Source of the DNA: Ilyomonas sp964249755 | GTDB lineage: Bacteria; Bacteroidota; Bacteroidia; Chitinophagales; Chitinophagaceae | Length of the DNA stretch: 64,000 nucleotides | Direction of reading: 5' to 3' | Assembly: GCA_964249755.1 (NCBI GenBank) | Contig: CAXUDB010000004.1 | Location: forward strand, 248,001-312,000 | Part shown: positions 27,701 through 35,388 of the stretch, one piece after another | How the letters are laid out: every line of letters starts with the position of its first letter | Position numbering within the stretch: position 1 is the stretch's first letter | Program-made: the position numbers and the translations under genes | Notes under the pieces: model-generated | What the model was told of the DNA's origin: nothing | The model's input: the letters and a program-made list of their open reading frames with translations, nothing else | Databases searched by the model: none

Positions 27701-27909
27701 ATGGTAACGAATTTTTCCACCTCTTCAGCGCTTCTGCCCGGCCATTGCGTGACGATGATGATTTGTGTATTGGTTACGTCCGGAAAGGTTTCTATCGGTG
27801 TTAAGCGATACGCGAAAAAACCTACCACTGCCAGCACCAGTGTAAGAAAGAACACAAAGTATCGGTGCCGCAGCGAGAAGTAAATGATATTATTGATGAA
27901 CTTATTCAT
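24772..27909 (-). CDS. Heavy-metal RND efflux pump, CzcA/CusA family
   Basis: A 1045-residue inner-membrane proton-driven pump of the HME-RND class. It has a first helix near 12-32, a large periplasmic porter domain, a block of helices, a second porter domain and final helices. The fourth membrane segment carries the HME signature DFGIIIDGAVVMVEG, whose Asp and Glu residues are used in proton relay. The N-terminal stretch GRSAEEVEKFVTIPMETVLN is typical of the family. The metal cannot be assigned: czc (Co/Zn/Cd/Ni) and cus (Cu/Ag) members both fit. It is the last gene of the operon, separated from the adaptor gene by 561 bases that contain repeat elements B and A. Confidence 0.93.
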   Translation of the reverse strand: MNKFINNIIYFSLRHRYFVFFLTLVLAVVGFFAYRLTPIETFPDVTNTQIIIVTQWPGRSAEEVEKFVTIPMETVLNSVQKKANLRTTSAFGLSYIRIIFDDDVDDAFARQQVLSRITNADLPEDVKPEVEPPYGPTGEIYRYTLRSATSNIRDLMAIQDWVLDRQFKSIPGVADVNSFGGEEKTFEVSVNPNYISKYGLTALDVYSAVTKSNVNVGGDVIERNGQAYVVRGIGLLNNINEIENIIITKVNGVPILVKNVATVQETGKPRLGQVSRDNEPDVIEGIVVMRKGENPAQVLDLIHDKVKDLNENVLPKDVKIVPFYDRTHLMDIATDTVIHNLIEGIVLVTCIVFIFMLDLRTTITVAIIIPLSLLFAFICMRIKGMSANLLSMGAVDFGIIIDGAVVMVEGLYVALDHRAKEVGMERFNKLAKLGLFKNVGAEMGKAIFFSKLIIITCLIPIFAFQKVEGKMFSPLAYTLSFALLGALLFTLTLVPALSSILLKKNVKEKHNKIVSFLENGIKNLFEKAYRLPKLSLLIALSIMAVTFFSVKFLGTEFLPELNEGALWVESELPMSVSLPEAESISAKMVSILHEFPEVKQTLSQVGRTNDGTDPKGFFDVQIQVDLKPKVQWPKDVNEDALIDSMNRQLVKIPGVVYNYSQPIRDNVEEAVAGLNAALAVKIYGPDFQTLDKLADEVKAQLQTVRGIEDLGVLRNLGQPEFRIELDNEKMALYGVNVADANAVIEMAIGGKAATELYQDERKFDVRVRYQKDFRDSQDKIENLMIPTQDSAKIPLKEIANIRTLTGPAFIYRDNNSRYIGVKFSIRERDLGSTIAEAQQKVNAHVKFPHGYTTTWNGEFENQQRASKTLTRVVPVCLLAIFLILFIMFGNVKDAVLVILNVPFALIGGILALHITRMNFSISAGIGFIALFGVCIQNGVILISVFRKNLEAKMPLKEALLQGVVSRVRPVIMTALMGAIGLLPAALSTGIGSETQKPLAIVVIGGLVTSTILTLLILPIIYAQVYRLMHKREHRKLLRKVGAIGK

Positions 27910-28034
27910 TGATTATGATTGTGAGTAGTGAATAGTGAGCTGTGAGTGTTCTTTATTGTTATAGGATGATGTTTGTTGTTCATGATTTTTGCTTTCAGAA
28001 TGCTTTTGCGTTGTGATGAATAAAACGGCTGCTC

Positions 28035-28247
28035 GTCATTCCGCAATTGCAGCCAACAACGGATTATAACTTAATCAAACTCATTGGCTGCTTTGTGTGG
28101 AATCTGCTCTTTATGTACTCATCTACCTTATATTAATTAAAAGGCTTTATTGACGAAACATATTCGAATCACAATCATCAGATTCCGCACAAAGTCCTCG
28201 CAAGCGTGATTTGTAATGAACAGTATAGAGGGCAATTGCGGAATGAC
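28035..28247 (+). repeat. Dispersed repeat family B, copy 3, inside the efflux operon
   Basis: A 213-base element with perfect outer arms (28035-28050 and 28232-28247, gtcattccgcaattgc) and inner arms (28090-28106 and 28179-28194, one mismatch). It lies between czcA and czcB, on the template of a minus-strand transcript. The phrase 'ctgct' precedes its left arm as in copies 1 and 2. Confidence 0.85.
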
Positions 28248-28279
28248 GTGTAACAACTTCATCATACCTTTTCTCCTCT

Positions 28280-28410
28280 CTGTGTAACTTTGTATCTATG
28301 TGGTTCAAAATATCCGCTTCGATAAAAGCCCGATTGATAACAAGGCGTACAAGAGTGCGACGCAACAGACCCTTAACCGGAGATTCAAGCTTATGGTCCA
28401 TAATAGCTGT
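28280..28410 (-). repeat. Dispersed repeat family A, copy 2, inside the efflux operon
   Basis: The reverse complement of this stretch aligns with 11955-12082, including 34 identical bases at 28333-28366, and less closely with 31719-31866. It lies 32 bases after a family B element. Copy 1 is also next to a family B element, but the relative orientation of A and B is opposite in the two places. Confidence 0.8.
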
Positions 28411-28470
28411 TTTGTATTGCATTTAAAATCCAAAATATCCGTGCACACAGTCCATGTCATCCGTGTCCTA

Positions 28471-29574
28471 TTAATCCCCCGACAACTGCTGAAACACCAG
28501 CAACTCATTTTGCGTAATGACCTTTTGCCCCGGCGCGGCGCCGCTGTTCAGGAAGGTGCGGTTGCCGGATGTTTTCTTTACATCCACTTCTGCAATCTTC
28601 ATATCGCTGCGGTTGTTGTAAACTACCACAAACGTCTTCCCGTTTTGTTCAATCAGCGACGAAGTAGGAACGCATACGGCTTGCTCGCCCTGCACATCAT
28701 TCACCACCACTTTTGCAAACATCTGCGGCTTCAGCATCAGGTCGGGATTGTCCAGCCTGATGCGCACCTTCAGGGCTTTATTGTTCGGATCGAGTATCTG
28801 GCTCACCTTGTCTACCTTGCCGCTGTAAACCTTGTTGGGATAAGCCAGCGTGCTCACTTCCACCGAAGTGCCTTCTTTCACTTTGCTGATGTCGGCTTCA
28901 AACACATTCGCCCACACCCACACATCTTTCAGGTCGGAAATAGTGAAGAGGTTACTGCCCATATCCTCACGGATAAAGTCGCCCTGGTTCGCATTTTTTT
29001 CTACCACGTAACCGCTCACCGGTGTGGTTAATACATAGGTGCCACTTGCCGTAGCGCCGCGTCCGCCATTGATTTCGATAAGGGAAGTGATCTTGCGTTT
29101 AGAGGCTAATGCCTTCTCGTAATTTTCTTTTGCTTCGTTGTACTCGCGCTCGCTGGCAATGCCGCTTTTATACAACGATTCCTGGTTGTCCATCTCGCGT
29201 TTGGCAATGGTGACGTCGGCATCGGCAGAAGACACATCGGCATAGTTGCCGGCGACATCGGCGCTTTTAATAACGGCTAAGGTTTGCCCTGCGCTTACTT
29301 TATCGCCCAGCGTAATGCCGCACTGCGTTACCTGTCCGCTGCTGCGCGGATACACTTTGAACACTTTGTTTTCGTCGTAGCTTACCTCGCCGCTGAGTTG
29401 CAATTCATCGGCTACGCCACACATTTTTACGGAGTCAACTTTGATCATGCCGAGCATGGTATCGCTCAGTGTAAACGTCTTTGCATCGTCGGTATCTGCC
29501 TGTGCATTTTCGCCGCAGGAGGCAAAGACGAACATTGCGGCTGCAAGACTTGTCATCATTAAAATGTATTTCAT
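28471..29574 (-). CDS. RND efflux periplasmic adaptor lipoprotein, CzcB/CusB family
   Basis: A 367-residue membrane fusion protein. The N terminus is a lipoprotein signal (MKYILMMTSLAAAMFVFASC) with the lipidated Cys20. It then has a beta-barrel/lipoyl half-motif (YPRSSGQVTQCGITLGDKVSAGQTLAVI), a helical hairpin (about 95-150, rich in Glu/Lys) and the second lipoyl half (YVLTTPVSGYVVEKNANQGDFI). It links CzcA in the inner membrane to the TolC-like channel and may pass metal to the pump. The start at 29574 is preferred to one 12 bases upstream because it gives a normal lipoprotein signal. The channel gene ends 17 bases upstream (stop at 29591). Confidence 0.92.
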   Translation of the reverse strand: MKYILMMTSLAAAMFVFASCGENAQADTDDAKTFTLSDTMLGMIKVDSVKMCGVADELQLSGEVSYDENKVFKVYPRSSGQVTQCGITLGDKVSAGQTLAVIKSADVAGNYADVSSADADVTIAKREMDNQESLYKSGIASEREYNEAKENYEKALASKRKITSLIEINGGRGATASGTYVLTTPVSGYVVEKNANQGDFIREDMGSNLFTISDLKDVWVWANVFEADISKVKEGTSVEVSTLAYPNKVYSGKVDKVSQILDPNNKALKVRIRLDNPDLMLKPQMFAKVVVNDVQGEQAVCVPTSSLIEQNGKTFVVVYNNRSDMKIAEVDVKKTSGNRTFLNSGAAPGQKVITQNELLVFQQLSGD

Positions 29575-29590
29575 AGAAGTTGTCATTTAT

Positions 29591-30889
29591 TTATTTTACC
29601 ACATCGGTTCCTACTTCGTAATTCAACTGCTCTTTGGCTAATTGCAAACTGCTTTGCTGCTGCAGCAAACGCGCCTGCGATTGCTGGTAGCTATCAGCAA
29701 AATCTAAAAACTCAAGCAGGCTGATCTGCCGCTGCTGATAGCTTTGCACCATATTGTTGAATAAATTTTTATAATTGCTGTAAAAGGATTTCTGCGTGTT
29801 ACTATTTAAATTGTACAGCAACAACAATTGCCGGTAAGCTTTGCTCACATTGGTTTGTAGCTGCACATCGGCTGACTGTACCTCAGCTTGCTGTTGCTTT
29901 ACAGTAAACTGCGCTGCTTTAATATTGCCACTATTCCGGTTCCATAATGGCAACGGAAGGTTAACAGATAAGCCTACATAGTTGGGCGTATAGTTCGAGT
30001 TTTTATCAAACTCAGGCCCAAGTGTTACGTCGGGAGAGCGCAGCGCTTTTTGATAGGCCAAGTTCTGCGAGCTATATACTTCCTGCGCCTGCTGCAACAG
30101 GTAGAAGGCATTGTTCTGCCGCGCTGTTTGCACCAGGCTGTCTATGTTGCTGTCCGGCAATGGAACGCTGTTGTCACCCACATTGCCTGATGGTTTTATA
30201 AAGGTATTGCCCGGCATCATCAGCAGCATTTTCAGGTCTTCTTCAGCGGTAATGATATTGCGGTCCGCATCGGCAATGTCCTGTGTCAGGTTGATGACCA
30301 AGGCCTGTATGCGCAGGTAATCTTTCTGCGCAATATTGCCCGCTTTATATTGTCCTTCCATAGCGGTTTGCAGTGTAGCGAGGCGTGACAGTTGCAGGGT
30401 CAGCAAGTTTTTGTTGCTGAGCAATTGCGCTATGGTGTAATAATCGGTGTGAAGTTGAAAGCGCAGGTTACGCAGCAAATCCTGCAACTGCAGCCCGCTG
30501 ATGCGGGCATTGGTGGTAGCAAGGTTGATTTGCTTGCCGCGCTTGCCAGCCGTTTGTATCAGTTGCTGAAGCTGGATGAAATATTGACCTGTTGGGTTAC
30601 CGTTCGCATCTTTGCCATGCTCGAAGAACTTATTGTTTGCATAGATGTTCTGGTCTGTGCTCAGCACCGGGTTAGGCCAAAGCTTTGCCTGTTCAATAAA
30701 AGCCTTATTGGCATCTACATTATAGTGTGCTGCCAGCAGCGTGAGATTGCTGTCTAAAAATCGCTTGTCAGTTTCATCAATAGAAAGGGAAACAGTATCA
30801 ATTTGTGCAAAGGCAGCCATGCACAGCTGCATCATAATCAGGAATACAGCCAGCTTATACAACATTGCTTTGCTTATCACATCACTCAT
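29591..30889 (-). CDS. TolC-like outer-membrane efflux channel, CzcC family
   Basis: A 432-residue outer-membrane efflux protein. It has a signal peptide (LYKLAVFLIMMQLCMAAFAQ) and two repeats of long amphipathic helices with short strands, as in TolC (AAHYNVDANKAFIEQAKLWPNPVLSTDQN in part, and later VGLSVNLPLPLWNRNSGNI). The phrase 'LWPNP' and 'PLPLWNRN(S/R)G' are family hallmarks. Together with the adaptor and pump it forms a tripartite metal exporter. The ATG at 30889 is a choice; 30865 is also possible, and the longer frame to 31000 adds unrelated residues. It is the second gene of the operon, after the small exported protein at 31156. Confidence 0.9.
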   Translation of the reverse strand: MSDVISKAMLYKLAVFLIMMQLCMAAFAQIDTVSLSIDETDKRFLDSNLTLLAAHYNVDANKAFIEQAKLWPNPVLSTDQNIYANNKFFEHGKDANGNPTGQYFIQLQQLIQTAGKRGKQINLATTNARISGLQLQDLLRNLRFQLHTDYYTIAQLLSNKNLLTLQLSRLATLQTAMEGQYKAGNIAQKDYLRIQALVINLTQDIADADRNIITAEEDLKMLLMMPGNTFIKPSGNVGDNSVPLPDSNIDSLVQTARQNNAFYLLQQAQEVYSSQNLAYQKALRSPDVTLGPEFDKNSNYTPNYVGLSVNLPLPLWNRNSGNIKAAQFTVKQQQAEVQSADVQLQTNVSKAYRQLLLLYNLNSNTQKSFYSNYKNLFNNMVQSYQQRQISLLEFLDFADSYQQSQARLLQQQSSLQLAKEQLNYEVGTDVVK

Positions 30890-31155
30890 AATAAAAAAGG
30901 TTAAGCATTGGATGCAGGCAGGTGTTTTTGTTTGCTGCCGTACATCAAATTGCTGGTTACGCATCAGAAGAATAATATTGATGAAGGTGCGCCTTGGCAA
31001 ACCCAGTCAAATCAAAGGCTCTGATGTATAGCAAGCAATAAAAGATCGTAATAAAAAGTACGATAAGAGAGGAAAAAGTCAGCCAGGAAAAAAGTGGTTA
31101 CAAAGCCTCATCATTTTAATGAATGCGGCTAACGCAAGCCAATAACCGGCTGAAC

Positions 31156-31545
31156 TTACGCGATGATTTTGGGTGGTGGTGATGTGATATCGGAAGGTTG
31201 GTTGCTGTATGCATTTACAATAAAACGTCCGTAATTGTGATGTTGTATATCGGCAACCTGCGAAGGAATATTTACACTCTTGAAATAGATTTTAAAGGGC
31301 TGGAACTTATAAGCAGATTCATGCTCGCTCTGGTTGGATTTCTCTTTCTTCTCAGGAAACGCATTGCGTTTTTGCATCCTTACTTCGGCAATATATTCGG
31401 TTACCGAATTAATAATGTTGAACTCCGGACCGCTGCATTGTTTCGCAGTTTCAAAGTCTTGTGCATACAAGCCAAGATTCAATACCTGCAAGGCTACAAG
31501 CACAACAAAGGAGTAAGAAAAATATGTTTTAAGTTTTGCGAACAT
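31156..31545 (-). CDS. Small exported protein at the head of the efflux operon
   Basis: A 130-residue protein with a signal peptide (MFAKLKTYFSYSFVVLVALQ, continuing to GLYAQ). The mature part is polar, with a lone Cys, several His (SEHES, IQHHN) and the C-terminal tail SPPPKIIA. I do not recognise a domain. Its place 267 bases upstream of czcC on the same strand, and similar short proteins ending in 'PPPK' near such operons (from memory), suggest a periplasmic accessory or metal-binding role, which is inference. The start at 31545 is chosen to place the signal peptide at the N terminus. Confidence 0.6.
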   Translation of the reverse strand: MFAKLKTYFSYSFVVLVALQVLNLGLYAQDFETAKQCSGPEFNIINSVTEYIAEVRMQKRNAFPEKKEKSNQSEHESAYKFQPFKIYFKSVNIPSQVADIQHHNYGRFIVNAYSNQPSDITSPPPKIIA

Positions 31546-31718
31546 GAGTTGCTGAACTGAGATGCAAAGTAACAACCAGCCTGCTTTGGAAACAGAGAAA
31601 GGCACTTGGTTTAAGAGGATTTTAATATTTGCAAAATGGTAACAGTGGGGTTAGGATAGATGGATGCTCTTTCCGTGCTTGGATAACTAGGATTTAAACA
31701 CAGCATACAAACAACAGA

Positions 31719-31866
31719 ACAGCCATTATGGTCTAGAAGTCTATCACTCCAATTGAACATCGTTGCAGCCTGTAGTGCTATCCGCGCTATCGCACTCTTC
31801 AACGCCTTGTCAATAATTAAGCTTTTATTGAAACAGGTATTTGCTCAACCACCGAATACACTGAGG
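31719..31866 (+). repeat. Dispersed repeat family A, copy 3
   Basis: About 148 bases from 'acagccattatggtc' to 'cactgagg'. It follows the same order of phrases as copies 1 and 2 (acagcc.ttatgg, atcgttgc, cgcactctt.aacgccttgt.aat, agcttttat, caaccac) with an extra 20 bases in the middle. It is the most diverged copy. The rest of the gap 31546-32048 shows nothing else apart from the secDF terminator. Confidence 0.7.
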
Positions 31867-32000
31867 AAAGCACGAGGTGTAATGTTTAAATAGATGACGC
31901 GTGTAGCTTATTGCATTACTTACCACCCTTTTTCTCCATCATTCCTCTGCATCTTAATAATTTCATCAGCAATCGCTAAAAAAATCATCATCCAAAACAA

Positions 32001-32028
32001 AAAAGACAGCCCTTACGAGCTGTCTTTT
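32001..32028 (-). terminator. Terminator of secDF
   Basis: A perfect 10-bp stem (aaaagacagc at 32001-32010, gctgtctttt at 32019-32028) with an 8-base loop. On the minus strand it ends in a U-rich run, 21 bases past the secDF stop. Confidence 0.82.
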
Positions 32029-32048
32029 CTTACCAAGAGATAATGTAT

Positions 32049-35000
32049 TTACACTCTTGCTTTGGCTATGTTACCTGTTGTAGCCGGCTTTGCTCCCAGC
32101 GGCTTGCTGCGGGCAAGATCAACCAATATTGGCGCGGCTACAAAGATAGATGAGTATGTACCCGTTATGACACCAATCAGCATAGCGAAAGCGAAACCGC
32201 GGGTTACTTCACCACCAAAGATGAAGAGAATCAAAATGGTTAAGAACACCGTCAGCGAAGTCATAATCGTGCGGCTCAGCGTCTGGTTGATAGCCCGGTT
32301 GATAATCTCTTCCTTGCTGGCACCACTCATCAGTCTTGAGTCTTCGCGAATACGGTCATATACGATTACAGTATCATTCATCGAGAAACCAATCACCGTT
32401 AAGATAGCGGCAATGAAATGCTGATCTATCTCCAGCGGGAAGGGCACCACTTTGCGCAGGAAGCTGAACACTGCCAGCGTTACAAACACATCGTGCAGCA
32501 AAGCAACAATGGTTCCGAGAGAATAGCGCCAGTCGCGGAAACGGATGAAGATGTACAAACAAATCACGATGATGGCAATGATAGTTGCCTTGGTAGCGCC
32601 CGATTTTAAATCGTCGGAAATAGAAGGCAATACCGTTTGCGAGCTTTGCTTGTAGCGGCTGTTGAATTCGCTGTAAGTTGTTCCTGCCGGCAATGTATTT
32701 TTCAAACCCGCAAACAAAGTATGCTCAACGCTGGAATCAACGTTATTGCCAGTTTCGTGAATTTTATATGAGGTTGTGATGTTCAACTGGTTTTCAATAT
32801 CCACGGTTTTTATGATAGGATATTCGCCAAATGCGCCTTTCAGATCGTTGCGTACCTGGTCAATATTGGGCTTGCCGGCAAAGCGAATGGTGTAGCTGCG
32901 GCCACCGGCAAACTCAACACCCTGATCGAAACCATTGAAGAACGAGCCAATACCTAACAGCAGAACCACCACAGAAATCCCATAGGCAACTTTACGATAT
33001 TCAATAAACTTGTAAGAAGCATGTTTGAATACCTTCTGAGAAAAGGAGGTAAAGTATTGAAAGTGACGGTTGCGGTTGGTATATAAATCAGTTATGAGGC
33101 GTGATACCAAAATACCGCAGAACAGCGACAATGTAATACCCAGCATCTGCGTGGTAGCGAAGCCCAGCACTGGTCCTAAACCAAAAATGAAGAGGATAGC
33201 CGCTGATAAAAACGTGGTCACGTGCGCATCCAAAACCGGCGCGTATGAGCGGCGGTAGCCATCATTCACGGCATTCAGATAGCCTTTGCCACGGGTGAGT
33301 TCTTCCTTGATTCTTTCAAAAATAATTACGTTGGTATCTACCGCCATGCCCACCGTAAGCACAAGAGCTGCAATGCCCGGTGCAGTAAGCGTTGCGCCTA
33401 AGGCAGCTAACACACCAATCGTAAACAACAGGTTTAAGATAAGCGCAATGTTTGCTACCCAGCCGGCTGTGTTGTAATACACCAGCATCAGCACGAAAAT
33501 GATAACAAATGAAATAGCAAAAGCGAGTGCGCCGCCATTTACCGCTTCACTTCCGAGGGTGGGTCCAACAATTTGTTCCTGCACAATTTTAGCAGGCGCA
33601 GGCAGCTTGCCCGACTGTAATATCTGCGCTAAGTCCTGTGCCTCAGCGGTAGTGAAACTGCCCGAAATCTGCGAGTTGCCATTCGGAATTTCATTCACCA
33701 CGTTTGGCGCACTATACACCACATTATCCAGCACAATAGCAATGGGTTTACCCACATTGGCTTTTGTCATCTGCGCCCAGGTGCGGGTTCCCACCTCGTT
33801 CATCTGCATACTGATGGAAGGATGATTTCTTTCATCATAACTCTGGCTCGCGTCTTTTACATCGTTGCCTTCCAATTTGGCAGTGCCGTTATCTAATGTT
33901 TTCAAAGCATACAACTGGAGCACGTTGCTGGTAGCGCCAGTTTTTTCATTCACCACAGGTCTGCCATAGCTAAATAAGATGTTAGCAGGAAACTTGCTGG
34001 ATACAAACTCCTGGCGGAGGTAATTGCCAAGTGTAGCGGTATCTTTTACCTGTATATAACCCAACTCAGCAGGAAAGCGTTGCTGACCGGTAGATTTATC
34101 CTGTTGCGGCTGCGCGAATTGAATCAAAGTCTGGCTCAGCAGCGGATGTTCTTTGCTTAAAATCGCGGCGCTATCTGCCGTCGTCTTCGCAGAAGCCAAA
34201 CTGTTGCTGGTGTCTTTTGAAGATAAAGACGTGTCAGCGCCACGGGCTGCACCAATATTCGTAGTGTCTTTATTAAGTGTGGTTAAAGTGTCAATACCGG
34301 TTCCTTTTAGGTAACTGCCCAACGCTTTATCGGCAGCCACTATGGGATCCTGCAATTCAGATAAATTATAGACTTCAAAGAACTGCAGGTTGGCAGTGGA
34401 CTGTAAATACTTTCTTACTCTCTCGGGGTCGTTCACGCCTGCCAGTTCAATATTAATTCTTGCTTTGGCAGGATCGGGATTAATGTTGGGTGAAGCCACA
34501 CCGAAGCGGTCAATACGCGTGCGGAGAATATTGGTAGTGTTATTAAAAGCGAGTATAGACTGTGCCTGCAGGTAATCCAGCACATCGTTGTTAGAGGTGT
34601 TGGATTTTATTTTTCCGTTGCTGCGCGTAACGAAAAAAGGAGCGAGGCTGGCATTGGCGCCTGCCGTTTTTTTGTATTCTTCATTGAACAAATTAATAAG
34701 GCTCTCGCCACCATTGGCTTTGCGGGCAACCGCTTTGTTTAAAGCCGCATTAAACTGTACATCTTTGGTATAGTTAGCCAAAGAACGGATTAAACCATCC
34801 AGACCTACTTCCATCGTCACGCTCATGCCGCCCTGAAGATCGAGACCCAGCATTAATTCTTTGTCCTTTGCACTTTTGTAAGTGGTCAATCCAAACGGAC
34901 CAATGTTGGTTCCTTTAGTGCTGTCGAGCAGGAAAGCAAGGCGTTGTTTTTTCAGCGTGTTCAGGCTATCGGCATAAACCGCCTGTTTCGCTTTGTCGCC

Positions 35001-35165
35001 GGGATATTTTTGCTCCGGCGTACCAAAGTTGGCTTTTAGCCACGAACCGGCGCGGTCAGCCATCGTGTTTTCGTGGCTGCGCACAATCCAGGTGAAAGAC
35101 AACTGGTAAAGACAAATAAGAACAAGAGCAATCGTAAAGAAACGGACCAAACCTTTCAGTTGCAT
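32049..35165 (-). CDS. secDF: Protein translocase subunit SecDF (fused)
   Basis: A 1038-residue single-chain SecD-SecF fusion. It uses the proton motive force to pull exported proteins from the SecYEG channel. The SecD part has KELMLGLDLQGGMSVTMEV near 103, the large periplasmic P1 domain with a Ser/Ala/Thr-rich insert, and helices with ALVLTVGMAVDTNVIIFERI. The SecF part starts near 715 (YKFIEYRKVAYGISVVVLLL), with DQGVEFAGGRSYTIRF and TVIGFSMNDTVIVYDRIRED. The fusion is normal in Bacteroidota. A full promoter lies upstream at 35206-35235 and a terminator at 32001, so it is monocistronic. Confidence 0.96.
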   Translation of the reverse strand: MQLKGLVRFFTIALVLICLYQLSFTWIVRSHENTMADRAGSWLKANFGTPEQKYPGDKAKQAVYADSLNTLKKQRLAFLLDSTKGTNIGPFGLTTYKSAKDKELMLGLDLQGGMSVTMEVGLDGLIRSLANYTKDVQFNAALNKAVARKANGGESLINLFNEEYKKTAGANASLAPFFVTRSNGKIKSNTSNNDVLDYLQAQSILAFNNTTNILRTRIDRFGVASPNINPDPAKARINIELAGVNDPERVRKYLQSTANLQFFEVYNLSELQDPIVAADKALGSYLKGTGIDTLTTLNKDTTNIGAARGADTSLSSKDTSNSLASAKTTADSAAILSKEHPLLSQTLIQFAQPQQDKSTGQQRFPAELGYIQVKDTATLGNYLRQEFVSSKFPANILFSYGRPVVNEKTGATSNVLQLYALKTLDNGTAKLEGNDVKDASQSYDERNHPSISMQMNEVGTRTWAQMTKANVGKPIAIVLDNVVYSAPNVVNEIPNGNSQISGSFTTAEAQDLAQILQSGKLPAPAKIVQEQIVGPTLGSEAVNGGALAFAISFVIIFVLMLVYYNTAGWVANIALILNLLFTIGVLAALGATLTAPGIAALVLTVGMAVDTNVIIFERIKEELTRGKGYLNAVNDGYRRSYAPVLDAHVTTFLSAAILFIFGLGPVLGFATTQMLGITLSLFCGILVSRLITDLYTNRNRHFQYFTSFSQKVFKHASYKFIEYRKVAYGISVVVLLLGIGSFFNGFDQGVEFAGGRSYTIRFAGKPNIDQVRNDLKGAFGEYPIIKTVDIENQLNITTSYKIHETGNNVDSSVEHTLFAGLKNTLPAGTTYSEFNSRYKQSSQTVLPSISDDLKSGATKATIIAIIVICLYIFIRFRDWRYSLGTIVALLHDVFVTLAVFSFLRKVVPFPLEIDQHFIAAILTVIGFSMNDTVIVYDRIREDSRLMSGASKEEIINRAINQTLSRTIMTSLTVFLTILILFIFGGEVTRGFAFAMLIGVITGTYSSIFVAAPILVDLARSKPLGAKPATTGNIAKARV

Positions 35166-35205
35166 ATTATAGTATTGGTTCTACTTAAATTTTTTTAGCG
35201 AGGCG

Positions 35206-35235
35206 CAAAGATAGGGGATTGGGTATAATAACAAA
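35206..35235 (-). promoter_or_regulatory. Promoter of secDF
   Basis: On the minus strand TTTG (35235-35232), an 18-base spacer and TATCTTTG (35213-35206) match both Bacteroidota boxes. The predicted transcript has a leader of about 35 bases before the ATG. Confidence 0.7.
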
Positions 35236-35388
35236 TTGTGAAAAGGAAGCAGAATCTGGCGCCGGTAAACGCAATAAAACATAAGTGGGGTAAGGGTTTG
35301 AATAGTAGGACATAAGGATGAAAAAGCGAAAGAAAATAGCGCGGCTCAACTGGTTTTTTATTCTCCTTTAGTCGGTTCGCTTTTCATC

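Noticed and set aside
28300..29031. 243-codon plus-strand open frame
   Set aside because: It begins in repeat family A and then runs antisense to czcB. It has no protein family signature.
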